The notes: a model not told the origin generated them from the sequence alone. Shown: positions 44,333 to 53,281, counted from the first letter of the stretch. The stretch: 64,000 nt of DNA from Stieleria magnilauensis (GCA_007753675.1 CP036432.1:10325381-10389380), one strand, 5' to 3'. A program made the numbers and translations.

Positions 44333-45046
44333 CTACTTCCTCACCGTACTCATGCCCCCATCGACACCCAGCGTCTGGCCGGTGATCCACGGCCCGTCGG
44401 TCAACAGATAGTGGCTCAGCGAAGCGATGTCGTCGATCGTTCCGGTACGTGCCAGTGGGTACCGCGCGGCCATCGCCTGTTCCTTCTCTTGGTCGCCAAA
44501 GAACTGGCTGGCCAACGGGGTGTCGACCAGCGCCGGGGCGACGCAGTTGACGCGGATTTTGGGTGACAGCTCGGCGGCCAGTGTCCGGGCTAATCCCTCC
44601 ACGCCCGCTTTGGCCACGGCAACCGAGGCGTGCAGGGGGATTCCCAGCTTGACCGCGACGGTGCTGTACAGGACGACGCTGGCCGCGTCAGCAGCCCGCA
44701 ACCCCTTCATCGCGGCCTGGATGCACTTGATCGCCCCGACGACGTTCAATTCAAAATCCTCCCGGAAGGCGTCCGGTGCGATCCCTCGAAACGATCTCAA
44801 TCGGATCGATCCGGGACAGTAGGCCAGCCCGCGAATCACCCCGGGTAACAGCTCGCCGGAGACCTCGTCTTGGGTCACGTCGATCGCCACGTGCTTGACG
44901 CCGGGCAGGTCACCGGCGTGCTCCCAGCTCCGGCTCAGCACGGTCACCGCGGCGCCATCCTGGACCAGCCGCCTGACAAGCCCCAGCCCGATCCCGCTGC
45001 TGCCACCGACGACGACAAACTCATCTTGATTCGACTCGTTACTCAA
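44333..45046 (-). CDS. SDR-family protein lacking the catalytic tyrosine
   Basis: 237 aa. The Rossmann start VVVGGSSGIGLGLVRRL binds NAD(P). LNVVGAIKC and the C-terminal PLARTGTIDDIASLSHYLLTDG and TGQTLGVDGG are standard SDR elements. In the active-site block the Ser-Tyr-Lys order reads YSTVAVKLGIPLHASVAVAK: Lys is kept, the Tyr position is Val, and one of the usual Ser pair is Thr. Ordinary dehydrogenase chemistry is therefore unlikely; it may have a binding or non-redox role. No partner enzyme is adjacent. Confidence 0.85.
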   Translation of the reverse strand: MSNESNQDEFVVVGGSSGIGLGLVRRLVQDGAAVTVLSRSWEHAGDLPGVKHVAIDVTQDEVSGELLPGVIRGLAYCPGSIRLRSFRGIAPDAFREDFELNVVGAIKCIQAAMKGLRAADAASVVLYSTVAVKLGIPLHASVAVAKAGVEGLARTLAAELSPKIRVNCVAPALVDTPLASQFFGDQEKEQAMAARYPLARTGTIDDIASLSHYLLTDGPWITGQTLGVDGGMSTVRK

Positions 45047-45112
45047 TTTAGATCCACCATGGATGGAAACGTGTTGGTCCTACGCCACAAGCCGGTTGGA
45101 CGGGGCAACGCT

Positions 45113-45178
45113 GTGAAGCATTTTTGTTTCTGCGTTTTGCGAGATGATCGCGGCAGGGCGCGAGCCCAATACTGCTAA
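45113..45178 (+). repeat. Uninterrupted relative of the IS-split palindromic repeat
   Basis: It begins GTGAAGCATTTTTG and ends GCCCAATACTGCTAA, with GCGGCAGGGCGCGAGCCC in the centre. The same order of motifs occurs across 32632-34705 once the IS is removed. The far right arm is missing here. Confidence 0.75.
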
Positions 45179-45195
45179 GTCGAGTTTGATTGGGG

Positions 45196-45224
45196 CGCCC
45201 GGACGCTGGCGCGAACCGGCTGAT
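45196..45224 (-). repeat. 29-base dispersed repeat, copy A
   Basis: Its complement begins ATCAGCCGGTTCGCGCCAGC and is identical to 46869-46897. It is a dispersed intergenic element, possibly a REP-type hairpin half. Confidence 0.75.
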
Positions 45225-45287
45225 ATCAATCGATGATCACCCGCCGGGGCGGGCGTTCGAGAAAGCGTAGCGGGCCGGCAATGCATC

Positions 45288-45359
45288 GCTGGGCGGCGAT
45301 GGCAGGCTGGGCGGCGATGGCAGGCTGGGCGGCGATGGCAGGCTGGGCGGCGATGGCAG
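45288..45359. repeat. Four perfect 18-bp tandem repeats
   Basis: The unit GCTGGGCGGCGATGGCAG is repeated exactly four times. It is not part of a convincing gene; 18 is a multiple of three, so all frames stay open and produce repetitive false ORFs on both strands. Confidence 0.92.
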
Positions 45360-45372
45360 ATCATGCGATACG

Positions 45373-45401
45373 AAAAAACCCCGCGAGCGAGGCTCGCGGG
45401 G
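45373..45401 (-). terminator. Intrinsic terminator of the 77-aa gene
   Basis: On the minus strand the perfect hairpin CCCCGCGAGC / GCTCGCGGGG with a 3-base loop is followed by six T. It lies 56 bases after the stop codon of the gene at 45458-45691. Confidence 0.9.
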
Positions 45402-45457
45402 TGACTGGGTCTTTCTCAGCGTTGGTGCTGCCGTGCGACGACGGCAACCGGGTCGAT

Positions 45458-45691
45458 CTATTCGCGGGGGCGGATCGCACCGGTCAGGCCGCTGTAATCA
45501 ACACGGTCCGTGTTGTGCCACAGCGGTTGTCCGCGTTCCACTCGGCTACGCAGCACTTCAATCTTCTCGGCACTTCCGGCAGGAGCGTCGGTCGGCGAGA
45601 ATCGGTCGTCTTCATGGGGCACGAAGTCTTCATCGTGTCCGTAACGAAGGATCGCTTCGAAGACGTTCTTGCATCGGGTCATGTCTTTCAT
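45458..45691 (-). CDS. Small protein of unknown function
   Basis: 77 aa from the ATG at 45691; longer versions from a GTG at 45790 are possible. It contains MTRCKNVFEAILRYGHDEDF and ends DRVDYSGLTGAIRPRE. It has no signal peptide, membrane segment or recognised domain. The balanced composition and its own strong terminator support a real gene. A ribosome site is weak. Confidence 0.7.
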   Translation of the reverse strand: MKDMTRCKNVFEAILRYGHDEDFVPHEDDRFSPTDAPAGSAEKIEVLRSRVERGQPLWHNTDRVDYSGLTGAIRPRE

Positions 45692-46261
45692 TTCGTTCCG
45701 CTCAATGATTTCAGTAGGGGTTCGACAACTATGTCTGAACGACTTTGGTGCATCGGTCCAGGCCGACGCACGTGATTCGTCAACAGTCACTTTTTGCTAA
45801 CAGTAACTTTTAGCCCGCGGGCACAATTCCGCGCAACCCGGGCTGGGACGAGGGGATTATTCACGTCGCTTGACGGGAGTCAAGAAAATTGTCGGGTGGT
45901 CCGACGCCGCCGCAGGACCCCGACCGGGTCTGGATTGCTTCGATTTGCGGGCCCCCGCAAGGTGCGAAAATCGCCGCCGGAGCGGCCTGTCGGAAGCGTC
46001 GCAAACCGGGTTCATGGACCCTTCGCGCGCCAAGGGGGCAGATCTTAACATAGGCGGCCCACCGCGGTGGATCAATTCACCGGCAGATCGTCAATGGGGC
46101 AGCCTACAAAATGACACCTTTGGCGAGCGTCACCTTGCCGACTGTGGAAAATCGGTGCACAATCGCTAGGTTTTCGATCGTTCGCGGGCGGAAAAAAAGT
46201 TTCAATTTTTTCTTTGCCGCGGTTTCTTCGGTTCGACTATTTCGTAGTGGTGGTGCTAGGT
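45692..46261. other. 570-base intergenic region between divergent small genes
   Basis: GC-rich with several short self-complementary stretches around 45890-46030, but no recognisable tRNA, SRP RNA or riboswitch. An AT-rich stretch at 46190-46215 (poly-A and TTTCAATTTTTTC) lies just upstream of the YjbQ-like gene and may be part of its promoter. I see no reliable ORF; frames crossing here shadow the next gene. Confidence 0.5.
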
Positions 46262-46678
46262 ATGTGGGTTCAGCGAACATTGACGCTTCCGGCCAAACCA
46301 CGAGGGTTCCATCTGGTGACCTCCGATGTCTTGGACTGCGTGCCCGAGATCGCCACCGTTCAGACGGGACTGCTGCACGTGTTCATCCAACACACCAGCG
46401 CCTCACTGACGATCAACGAGAACGCCGACCCCGACGTCCGCGTGGATTTCGAAACGGCGATGAACCACGCCGTCCCCGAATCCCTGCCCTACGTTCATAC
46501 GGTCGAGGGCCGCGACGACATGCCCGCCCACGTCAAAGCGAGCATGATGGGGGCGAGCGTCCAGCTTCCGATCGGCGGCGGACGGTTGCTGCTGGGTGCC
46601 TGGCAGGGCATTTATCTGTGCGAGCATCGCAACCACGGCGGCTCGCGAAAACTGGTGTTGACCCTGACGGGCCTCTGA
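46262..46678 (+). CDS. YjbQ/UPF0047-family protein
   Basis: 138 aa from the ATG at 46262, normal length. Conserved features are GLLHVFIQHTSASLTINENADPDVRVDFE and the C-terminal LLLGAWQGIYLCEHRNHGGSRKLVLTL, which form the trimeric active site. Some members act as a secondary thiamine-phosphate synthase; the main physiological role is unsettled. It stands alone, with no thiamine genes adjacent. Confidence 0.93.
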   Translation: MWVQRTLTLPAKPRGFHLVTSDVLDCVPEIATVQTGLLHVFIQHTSASLTINENADPDVRVDFETAMNHAVPESLPYVHTVEGRDDMPAHVKASMMGASVQLPIGGGRLLLGAWQGIYLCEHRNHGGSRKLVLTLTGL

Positions 46679-46725
46679 CGGGCCGCGCGTGCTCCAGGAC
46701 GCCAAGTGCAGCGTCGTTTTGTTTG

Positions 46726-46742
46726 GCCCGTAGGCTCGCGCC
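46726..46742 (+). repeat. 17-base dispersed repeat, copy 1
   Basis: GCCCGTAGGCTCGCGCC, identical to 46924-46940. Confidence 0.75.
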
Positions 46743-46828
46743 CAATGCCACCTACTTTGGCACTGAACGAAGTAGCGGAACGGCGCGAGCCGTCCGGTTT
46801 CGGCTTGAAAACACCGTGAAAGACCGGA

Positions 46829-46850
46829 GGGCTCGCGCCCTGCCGCTAAC
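46829..46850 (-). repeat. Core of the palindromic intergenic repeat
   Basis: Its complement reads TTAGCGGCAGGGCGCGAGCC, the same core as at 45113-45178 and at the IS target. Confidence 0.7.
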
Positions 46851-46868
46851 AAAAGTACCTCGCTTGAC

Positions 46869-46897
46869 ATCAGCCGGTTCGCGCCAGCGTCCGGGCG
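46869..46897 (+). repeat. 29-base dispersed repeat, copy B
   Basis: Perfect inverse of 45196-45224. Confidence 0.8.
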
Positions 46898-46923
46898 TTT
46901 CATCATGTTAATTACTCACCGGC

Positions 46924-46940
46924 GCCCGTAGGCTCGCGCC
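46924..46940 (+). repeat. 17-base dispersed repeat, copy 2
   Basis: Identical to 46726-46742. Confidence 0.75.
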
Positions 46941-46998
46941 AAACGGCTGATTAAATCAACAAGCCGTGAAGCGTCACGCCGGCAGACGCATCCGCCGA

Positions 46999-49734
46999 TC
47001 AGGGGACCAGCTCGGTGCCGACGTGTTTGGGCACGTCGGCCTGGCTGCGGATCATCGAAGCGACCAATGCCGTCCAACCCGTCTGGTGGCTGGCGCCGAG
47101 CCCCTTGCCGTTGTCGGCATGAAAGTACTCGTAGAACAGAATCAAGTCTTTCCAGGCGGGGTCGTCGCGGTAGCGAGTTTCCTCACCGTGCGCCGGGCGG
47201 GCACCGCTCTCGTCACGCTCGAATAGCGAAATGCAGCGGCTTTCCAATTCCCGCGCGACTTCCATCAGCGTCATGCTCTGCCCGCTGCCGGTCGGGCATT
47301 CCACCCGAAACGATTCTCCATAAAAGGCGTGGTAGCGTTTGAGCGATTGGATGATCAGGTAGTTCATCGGGAACCAGATCGGCCCGCGCCAATTGCTGTT
47401 GCCGCCGAACATCCCGCTTTCACTCTCACCGGGCACGTATTGGACTTCGTGATGTTGGCCGCCGAAGTCGAATACGAACGGTTCGGCGCCGTGGGCGGCA
47501 GACATGCTGCGAATTCCGTAGGGCGACAGAAACTCGGTTTCGTCCAGCATCACACTCAGCAGGCGTCGAAAGCGGTCTTCGCTGGGGATCGCCAACAATC
47601 GTCGCGTGACCTTCGTCTCCTCGGGATCTTCGCCCTCCATGTACGTCATGTGTTGCGTCAGGTCGGGGCGGCTGTTCAAGAACCATTTCATCCGTCGTTT
47701 GAAACCGGGCAACTTGTCGATGATGTGTTCTTCCAGAATCACGCCGGTCATCAGCGGCAACAGCCCGACGAGCGAACGCACGCGGATCGGAATGGATTGC
47801 CCGTCGACGAACAGGTGGTCGTAATAGAACCCTTCGGTCTCGTCCCAAAGTCCCGAGCCGTCCATGCTGTTCATCGCCTCGGCGATGGCGATGTAGTGCT
47901 CAAAGAACTTGCTGGCCATATCGCCGTAGGCTTCGTTTTCATCGGCCAATTCGATCGCCATTCGCAACATGGTGCCGCAATAGAACGCCATCCAAGCGGT
48001 CCCATCGGCCTGTTCCAGGTGACCGCGCGGCAGGGGTTTGCTGCGGTCGAACACGCCGATGTTGTCCAATCCGAGGAAGCCGCCGGAAAAGATGTTCTTG
48101 CCACGCGGGTCTTTGCGATTGACCCACCAGGTAAAATTCAGCAGCAGCTTCTGAAACGCACGGGCGAGAAACAATTTGTCCCGATGGTGTGGCGGTCCGC
48201 TGGCCTTGTAGACCTGCCAAACGCCCCAGGCGTGGACGGGCGGATTGACATCGGCGAGGTGCCATTCGTAGGCCGGGATTTGGCCGTTGGGATGCATGTA
48301 CCATTCGCGCAAGAACAGGATCATCTGATCTTTGGCGAATCCATAATCCAGGTGAGCCATCGGAACCATGTGAAAGGCCAGGTCCCAGGCGGCGTACCAG
48401 GGGTACTCCCATTTGTCCGGCATCGAGATCACGTCGCGGTTGAACAGATGACGCCACTCGCTGTTGCGTCCCTGCTTGCGCCCTTCATTGGCCGGCGGCC
48501 CGTTGGGATCACCGTCCAGCCAGGTGCTCACGACGTAATGGTAGAACTGTTTCGTCCACAGCAGTCCGGCATAAGCCTGGCGGATCACCGGGCGCCGACA
48601 CTCGGCGACCGAATCGGGGATGCGTGTTTCATAAAACGCATCGGCTTCGCGCTTTCGCGATTCAAAGATCGCATCAAAGCGTTCGCCCAACGCGGCCGAC
48701 GAATATTTCGCGATGTCGCCGCCACAGTCTTCCTTGATGATCGGCTCTTGGACGCCCGACAATCGCATCTTGATCGTCTTGGTCACGCCCGGCAGCACCA
48801 GATCCAGTCCGTAGGCGGCGCACTTGGTCCCGCGTTGATCCGGGTTGACGGTTTTGACTTCACCCTTGACGACGTATTGGTGAAACGCGTCTTTGTAGTA
48901 TTCCGACTCCGACGGCAAATCGGGGTGGCGGTCGGCGTTGGTTTCGTTGTCGGTGAACAGCCACGCCCAGGTGTCTGGCGTGCCCATGCAATCGCAGGCG
49001 AACCAGAATTCGTCGAGCGTTTCGTGAAAGGTCTTGACCACATCGCCGACCAGCTTCATCGTCGGCCGGGTCGTGCAGCCTTCATCGGTGCACTGCCAGG
49101 TCCACGTGTTGCGAAAGAACAACTGGGGCAACACATGCAGCACGGCGGGCTGCGGTCCGCGGTTGGTGATGTTCAGCCGGATCAGAATGTCATTGGGACC
49201 GGCCTTGGCATATTCGGCTTCGACATCAAAGTAGCGTGACTGGTCAAACACGCCGGTATCGATCAATTCGAATTCCGGTTCGGTGCGTTCCCGGCTGCGC
49301 GAGACGTCGACCAATTCGTCGTACGGATAAATCGCGTGCGGGTACTTGTACAGGGCCCGCATGTAGCTGTGCGTGGGCGTGCTATCGAGATAGTAATAGC
49401 ACTCCTTGACGTCTTCGCCGTGGTTGCCTTCGGGGCCCGTGACGCCGAACAGCCGTTCTTTGAGAATCGGGTCGCGGCCGTTCCAGAGGGCAACCGAAAA
49501 ACACAACCGGCCTTCGCGGTCACAGATGCCGAGCAATCCGTCTTCGCCCCAACGGTAGGCTCGACTGCGGGCATGATCGTGGGGAAAGTAGCTCCACGTC
49601 GCGTCGCCGCCGTCGCTGTAATCTTCGCGAACCGTTCCCCATTGTCGCTCCGACAGGTAGGGTCCCCAGCGTTGCCAATTTTGAAGGCGTTTGGCGCTTT
49701 CGTCTAAACGTCGGTCTTCGGCAGTCATGGGCAT
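46999..49734 (-). CDS. GH63-like glucosidase (mannosyl-oligosaccharide glucosidase family)
   Basis: 911 aa. The N-terminal beta-rich domain begins WGPYLSERQWGTVREDYSDGGDATWSYFPHDHARSRAYRWGEDG. The C-terminal (alpha/alpha)6 domain carries KWEYPWYAAWDLAFHMVPMA, with the candidate acid Asp in AWDLAFH, and GQIPAYEWHLADVNPPVHAW, characteristic of bacterial GH63 and related families. There is no signal peptide, so it is probably cytoplasmic and may act on an alpha-glucoside such as a compatible solute or glycogen-derived product. ATG codons at 49734 and 49728 are equivalent starts. It follows pgk in the same direction. Confidence 0.87.
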   Translation of the reverse strand: MPMTAEDRRLDESAKRLQNWQRWGPYLSERQWGTVREDYSDGGDATWSYFPHDHARSRAYRWGEDGLLGICDREGRLCFSVALWNGRDPILKERLFGVTGPEGNHGEDVKECYYYLDSTPTHSYMRALYKYPHAIYPYDELVDVSRSRERTEPEFELIDTGVFDQSRYFDVEAEYAKAGPNDILIRLNITNRGPQPAVLHVLPQLFFRNTWTWQCTDEGCTTRPTMKLVGDVVKTFHETLDEFWFACDCMGTPDTWAWLFTDNETNADRHPDLPSESEYYKDAFHQYVVKGEVKTVNPDQRGTKCAAYGLDLVLPGVTKTIKMRLSGVQEPIIKEDCGGDIAKYSSAALGERFDAIFESRKREADAFYETRIPDSVAECRRPVIRQAYAGLLWTKQFYHYVVSTWLDGDPNGPPANEGRKQGRNSEWRHLFNRDVISMPDKWEYPWYAAWDLAFHMVPMAHLDYGFAKDQMILFLREWYMHPNGQIPAYEWHLADVNPPVHAWGVWQVYKASGPPHHRDKLFLARAFQKLLLNFTWWVNRKDPRGKNIFSGGFLGLDNIGVFDRSKPLPRGHLEQADGTAWMAFYCGTMLRMAIELADENEAYGDMASKFFEHYIAIAEAMNSMDGSGLWDETEGFYYDHLFVDGQSIPIRVRSLVGLLPLMTGVILEEHIIDKLPGFKRRMKWFLNSRPDLTQHMTYMEGEDPEETKVTRRLLAIPSEDRFRRLLSVMLDETEFLSPYGIRSMSAAHGAEPFVFDFGGQHHEVQYVPGESESGMFGGNSNWRGPIWFPMNYLIIQSLKRYHAFYGESFRVECPTGSGQSMTLMEVARELESRCISLFERDESGARPAHGEETRYRDDPAWKDLILFYEYFHADNGKGLGASHQTGWTALVASMIRSQADVPKHVGTELVP

Positions 49735-49920
49735 CAGATCCGTGCGAGCGGGACGTGGTTTGCAAACGTTGAAACGGTCGTCAACGGAGCCGACCGTGCG
49801 AGCGCGTTGTTGCCCATCCCTGTCGGCCGCAGCTCATGACGGTCTGTCGATCCAATCGACGGGCCGTTGACGAGTTCCGCTACCCTCGAACGAGACGCTG
49901 ACTTACTGTTCGGATCGGCC

Positions 49921-49948
49921 GTCGTGGATCGTGGACAGGATCCACGAC
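49921..49948. repeat. 10-bp hairpin downstream of pgk
   Basis: GTCGTGGATC (49921-49930) pairs perfectly with GATCCACGAC (49939-49948). There is no T-tract on either strand, so intrinsic termination is uncertain. Confidence 0.55.
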
Positions 49949-49973
49949 GCGACCCTCCAGCGGCGGCGGAACC

Positions 49974-51170
49974 CTAGGCTTCGTCGAGCAGGTCGACCGC
50001 GGCAAAGGACTGGCCTTCGAGCATCGCCAGGCTGGCACCGCCGCCGGTGCTGACATGGCTGACCTGGTCGGCGAATCCCAGTTGGTCCACCGCGGCGGCA
50101 CTGTCACCGCCGCCGATGATGCTGATCGAATCGCTGTCGGCGACCGCTTGGGCGACGGCTTTGGTCCCGGCGTCAAACGGCGGCTTCTCAAACACTCCCA
50201 TCGGGCCGTTCCAGACGATCGTCTTAGCCGAAGCCAGGATTTCCGAGTATTTGGCGCTAGTCGCCGGCCCGATGTCCATGCCTTCAAAGCCGTCTTTGAT
50301 TTCGCCCGCCGGAACGACTTCTTTGTTGCATCCCGCGGGGTCCCCGAAATCGTCACCGCAGTGGGTATCGACCGGCAGCACCAGTTTGTCGCCGCCCTTG
50401 GCGATCAGTTCCTTTGCCAGATCGACCTTGTCTTTTTCGACCAGGCTGTTTCCGACCGATTCGCCCTTGGCCAATGAAAACGTGTAAGCCATCGCGCCGC
50501 CGATCAGCACGGCATCGCAGATCCCCAGCAAGTTGTTGATCACGTTGATCTTGTCGCTGACTTTTGCCCCGCCCAAGATCGCCACAAAGGGTCGTTCGGG
50601 ATTGGCGATCGCGTCGCTGAGGTATTGAATTTCTTTGGCGACCAGATGGCCGACAACCCTCGGCTTGCCGGCCATCGCTTCGGGCACCGCGACCATCGAG
50701 GCGTCTTTGCGGTGACAGGTTCCGAAGGCGTCGTTGCAATACGCATCGGCCAGGGCGGCGAGTTTGCCGGCGAATTCGGCGTCGCCTTTCTTTTCACCGT
50801 CGTTGAAACGCAGGTTTTCCAGCACCAGCACGTCGCCGTCGGACAGTGCGGCCGCTTTCGCCTCGGCGTCGGCTCCGACGGTGTCACTGGAAAAGGCGAC
50901 GGTCTTGTCCAGCAGTTCGCCGAGACGTTTGGCGACCGGGGCGAGCGAAAACTTTTCGACATCCGACGGCTCTCCCTTGGGTCGCCCGAGGTGGCTCATC
51001 AAGATCAGCTTGCCGCCACGATCGATGACGCTCTTGATGCTCGGCAAGGCCATGCGGATGCGTCGGTCATCGGTAATCGTCTGGTTGTCATCGAGCGGGA
51101 CGTTGAAGTCGACTCGCATCAGCACGGTTTTGCCTGCCACGTCAACTTGGTCAATCGTTTTCTTCGCCAT
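49974..51170 (-). CDS. pgk: Phosphoglycerate kinase
   Basis: 398 aa, standard length. It transfers phosphate between 1,3-bisphosphoglycerate and ADP in glycolysis or gluconeogenesis, in the cytoplasm. Diagnostic blocks: VLMRVDFNVPLDDN, the substrate-binding DDRRIRMALPSI and SHLGRPKG, FVAILGGAKVSDKI, the hinge-region WNGPMGVFE, and the nucleotide site GGGDSAAAV with STGGGASL near the C-terminus. All key residues appear intact. It is followed by the GH63-like gene on the same strand, about 240 bases on. Confidence 0.98.
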   Translation of the reverse strand: MAKKTIDQVDVAGKTVLMRVDFNVPLDDNQTITDDRRIRMALPSIKSVIDRGGKLILMSHLGRPKGEPSDVEKFSLAPVAKRLGELLDKTVAFSSDTVGADAEAKAAALSDGDVLVLENLRFNDGEKKGDAEFAGKLAALADAYCNDAFGTCHRKDASMVAVPEAMAGKPRVVGHLVAKEIQYLSDAIANPERPFVAILGGAKVSDKINVINNLLGICDAVLIGGAMAYTFSLAKGESVGNSLVEKDKVDLAKELIAKGGDKLVLPVDTHCGDDFGDPAGCNKEVVPAGEIKDGFEGMDIGPATSAKYSEILASAKTIVWNGPMGVFEKPPFDAGTKAVAQAVADSDSISIIGGGDSAAAVDQLGFADQVSHVSTGGGASLAMLEGQSFAAVDLLDEA

Positions 51171-51394
51171 CGGTCGTTCGGGTGTAAGGGGGGAGAGTTA
51201 CCTGCATTGCTGGATGCGATTATCGAGATCCGGTCTGCAGTGTCGAGTCCTGGCAACTTGAAGGAATCTGGGGAAGAAATCGGAAATCCCGCCGCGATTT
51301 CCCGCCGGGGGCCCGGGAAAAAGCTTGCCCGGGAGGGCCCACCGGTTTTCTCTCAACTCCTTTACCGCCAATCGCCGAATCCTAATCCGGTGGG

Positions 51395-52501
51395 ATGGTG
51401 GCCGATTCGGCCGCTGACTCCGAACGCAACACGGGGATTTTGGTGGCCAAGACGACGGGACACACGATCGCGCGCCTTCGGCACGTCTCCGCTACCCCCG
51501 CGTCGCGGCCCTGCGCCCCGGCTGTGCGACGCGCCGGGCCTCTGCGATGCGCCCGGGCTGTGCTCACCCTGTTGGCCGTTTGCTGGGCGATTTCTGATTC
51601 GCCCTGCGCCGCCGAAGGCCCGGCGGGAAAATCCCGCTACCGCTCCGCCACCCACGGTCACTCCAGCGGAGACGATCGCAGCGACACCAACGACGGCGAG
51701 CCGAATTCCAATCTGTTCGGACTCCGCTCACTCTTTGGCGGCAATGATGACGGAACCTCGTCGCGTCGGGACGAATTGCTCGATGCCTTGCCGATGGACC
51801 GGTTGACCGCGCACGCCAAGGTCAAACTGGCCGGGGTGACCGAGAAACCGACGCTGTACCGGCGTTTGCCGACCCAAGCGATTCGCTGTGACGAAGAATT
51901 GTTTCTGTTTCTGACCCGAAAACCCGAGGCGATCATCGGGATTTGGGATTTGATGGGGATCACCAACGTCCAGGCGACCCGCACCGGGCCGTACCAACTC
52001 GACGCGGTCGACGGCAGCGGCACGACCTGCCAGATCGATTTGCTTTACGGCGATCGCAACCTGCACGTGTTCATGGCCGACGGCATGTACGATGGCAAAT
52101 TCGTGCAGAAACCGATTCTCGGCAAGGGCGTGTTCGTCTTCAAAAGCACTTATGCCGTCGCATCTGACGGATCGACCACCGTCACCGGCACCCTGGATTG
52201 CTACATCAAATTCGAGAGCTTGGGGGCCGACATCATCGCCCGTTCTTTGGGCGGACTGATCGGAAAATCGGCGGACCACAATTTCGTCGAAACGGCAAAG
52301 TTCATCAGCCAAATCTCTCAGGCCTGTGAACAAAACCCCGAGGGTATGCTGGAAATGGTCGACCGCATGCCACAGATCGACGCCCAAACCAAAGCCGAAT
52401 TCGCCCGCACGATCATCAACGTCTCCCAGCGATACTTGGCAAAAACGCTGCCGACGGCCAAACTCGTGCAGGACCGTGGCATCCAAGCGACGCAGCGCTA
52501 G
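51395..52501 (+). CDS. Secreted protein of unknown function
   Basis: 368 aa from the ATG at 51395. A hydrophobic signal-like segment (AVLTLLAVCWAISDSPCAAE) lies unusually far in, at about residues 55-74, so the true start may be a later GTG (51443 or 51560). After a Ser/Asp-rich low-complexity region the domain from about 125 to 355 is mixed alpha/beta (HAKVKLAGVTEKPTLYRRLP, GKGVFVFKSTYAVASDG). No family is recognised. It is probably periplasmic or extracellular. Confidence 0.72.
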   Translation: MVADSAADSERNTGILVAKTTGHTIARLRHVSATPASRPCAPAVRRAGPLRCARAVLTLLAVCWAISDSPCAAEGPAGKSRYRSATHGHSSGDDRSDTNDGEPNSNLFGLRSLFGGNDDGTSSRRDELLDALPMDRLTAHAKVKLAGVTEKPTLYRRLPTQAIRCDEELFLFLTRKPEAIIGIWDLMGITNVQATRTGPYQLDAVDGSGTTCQIDLLYGDRNLHVFMADGMYDGKFVQKPILGKGVFVFKSTYAVASDGSTTVTGTLDCYIKFESLGADIIARSLGGLIGKSADHNFVETAKFISQISQACEQNPEGMLEMVDRMPQIDAQTKAEFARTIINVSQRYLAKTLPTAKLVQDRGIQATQR

Positions 52502-52594
52502 CGGCAACGATCGGCGGGCAACCGACCGATGGTGATCGCAAGTTCGCAGTCGACCGTCTCGCGGTGTGACATCTCCTCCTTCGAGTGGCCTCCG

Positions 52595-53281
52595 ATGAGC
52601 AAAGGCATTCTTCCCAAGTCGCTGTTTGCGTTCCTGCGCAAGTTGAAACAGAACAACAATCGCGACTGGTTCGCCGCACACAAAGATCTCTACCAGCAGA
52701 ACGTGCTCGGGCCGGCCGTCGAACTGGTCGCGCGGCTGGAAAAACCGCTCGCCCGCTCCGCCCCGATGCTGCACGTGTCCCCCAAGCCGCACAACGGCTC
52801 GGTGCTGCGGATTTACCGAGACACGCGATTCGGCAAAGACAAAACACCCTACAAGACCAACGTCGGCATCTCGTTGCGACACCAGGCGGGCAAAGACGTC
52901 CACGCCCCCGGTATTTACCTGCACCTGGAACCGGCGGAGTGTTTCATCGGGGCCGGCACCTGGCGGCCGGAAAGCAGCGCCCTGGCGTCGATCCGGGCCG
53001 CCATCGATGCGGACCCGAAAGCCTGGAAACGGGCCCGCGACAATAAGGCGTTTCGGGCGGATTTTGACTTCGTCGGCGAAAGTCTGAAAACGGCTCCACG
53101 GGACTATCCCAAGGACCATCCGCTGATCGAGGACCTGCGCCGCAAGGACTTTGTCGCGATCGCGCCGCTGAGCGAGGCGGAACTGACCGGCGATGCGATC
53201 GTGGATTTGATCGTCCAGCGGGTCAAACAGGCCCGACCGCTGATGCGTTTCTTGTGCGATTCGATCGGCGTGCCGTATTGA
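52595..53281 (+). CDS. DUF2461-family protein
   Basis: 228 aa from the ATG at 52595. The DUF2461 (TIGR02453) pattern is plain: FAFLRKLKQNNNRDWFAAHK, RIYRDTRFGKDKTPYKTNVG, GIYLHLEPAECFIGAGTWRP and DFVAIAPLSEAEL. The family is widespread and uncharacterised; there is no export signal. It starts 94 bases after the preceding gene and may share its transcript. Confidence 0.9.
   Translation: MSKGILPKSLFAFLRKLKQNNNRDWFAAHKDLYQQNVLGPAVELVARLEKPLARSAPMLHVSPKPHNGSVLRIYRDTRFGKDKTPYKTNVGISLRHQAGKDVHAPGIYLHLEPAECFIGAGTWRPESSALASIRAAIDADPKAWKRARDNKAFRADFDFVGESLKTAPRDYPKDHPLIEDLRRKDFVAIAPLSEAELTGDAIVDLIVQRVKQARPLMRFLCDSIGVPY

Larger units (their letters stand above)
45047..45457. other. 411-base intergenic region rich in repeats
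   Basis: It contains a copy of the palindromic repeat family (45113-45178), a 29-base repeat shared with 46869-46897 (45196-45224), four tandem 18-mers (45288-45359) and the terminator of the small gene to its right (45373-45401). I see no real gene in it; frames through the tandem repeats are repeat artefacts. Confidence 0.7.
46679..46998. other. 320-base repeat-rich intergenic region
   Basis: It carries two copies of GCCCGTAGGCTCGCGCC (46726-46742 and 46924-46940), GGGCTCGCGCCCTGCCGCTAAC (46829-46850), which is the complement of the core of the palindromic repeat family, and the 29-base repeat at 46869-46897. No gene is apparent. Confidence 0.7.

Noticed and set aside
45233..45775. A 180-codon plus-strand frame containing WAAMAG repeats
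   Set aside because: It is created by the 18-bp tandem repeat and the antisense of the 77-aa gene, and it crosses that gene's terminator.
45840..46100. Possible structured RNA between divergent genes
   Set aside because: Several short complementary stretches exist, but no conserved core of SRP RNA, RNase P, tmRNA, 6S or tRNA could be found.
46111..46911. A 266-codon plus-strand frame
   Set aside because: It is an alternative frame over the YjbQ-like gene and continues through dispersed repeats.
47329..49239. A 636-codon plus-strand frame
   Set aside because: It is antisense to the GH63-like gene, whose product has clear family motifs; high-GC codon bias keeps the opposite frame open.
51728..53119. 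A 463-codon minus-strand frame
   Set aside because: It runs across two recognisable plus-strand genes (secreted unknown and DUF2461) and has no family features.
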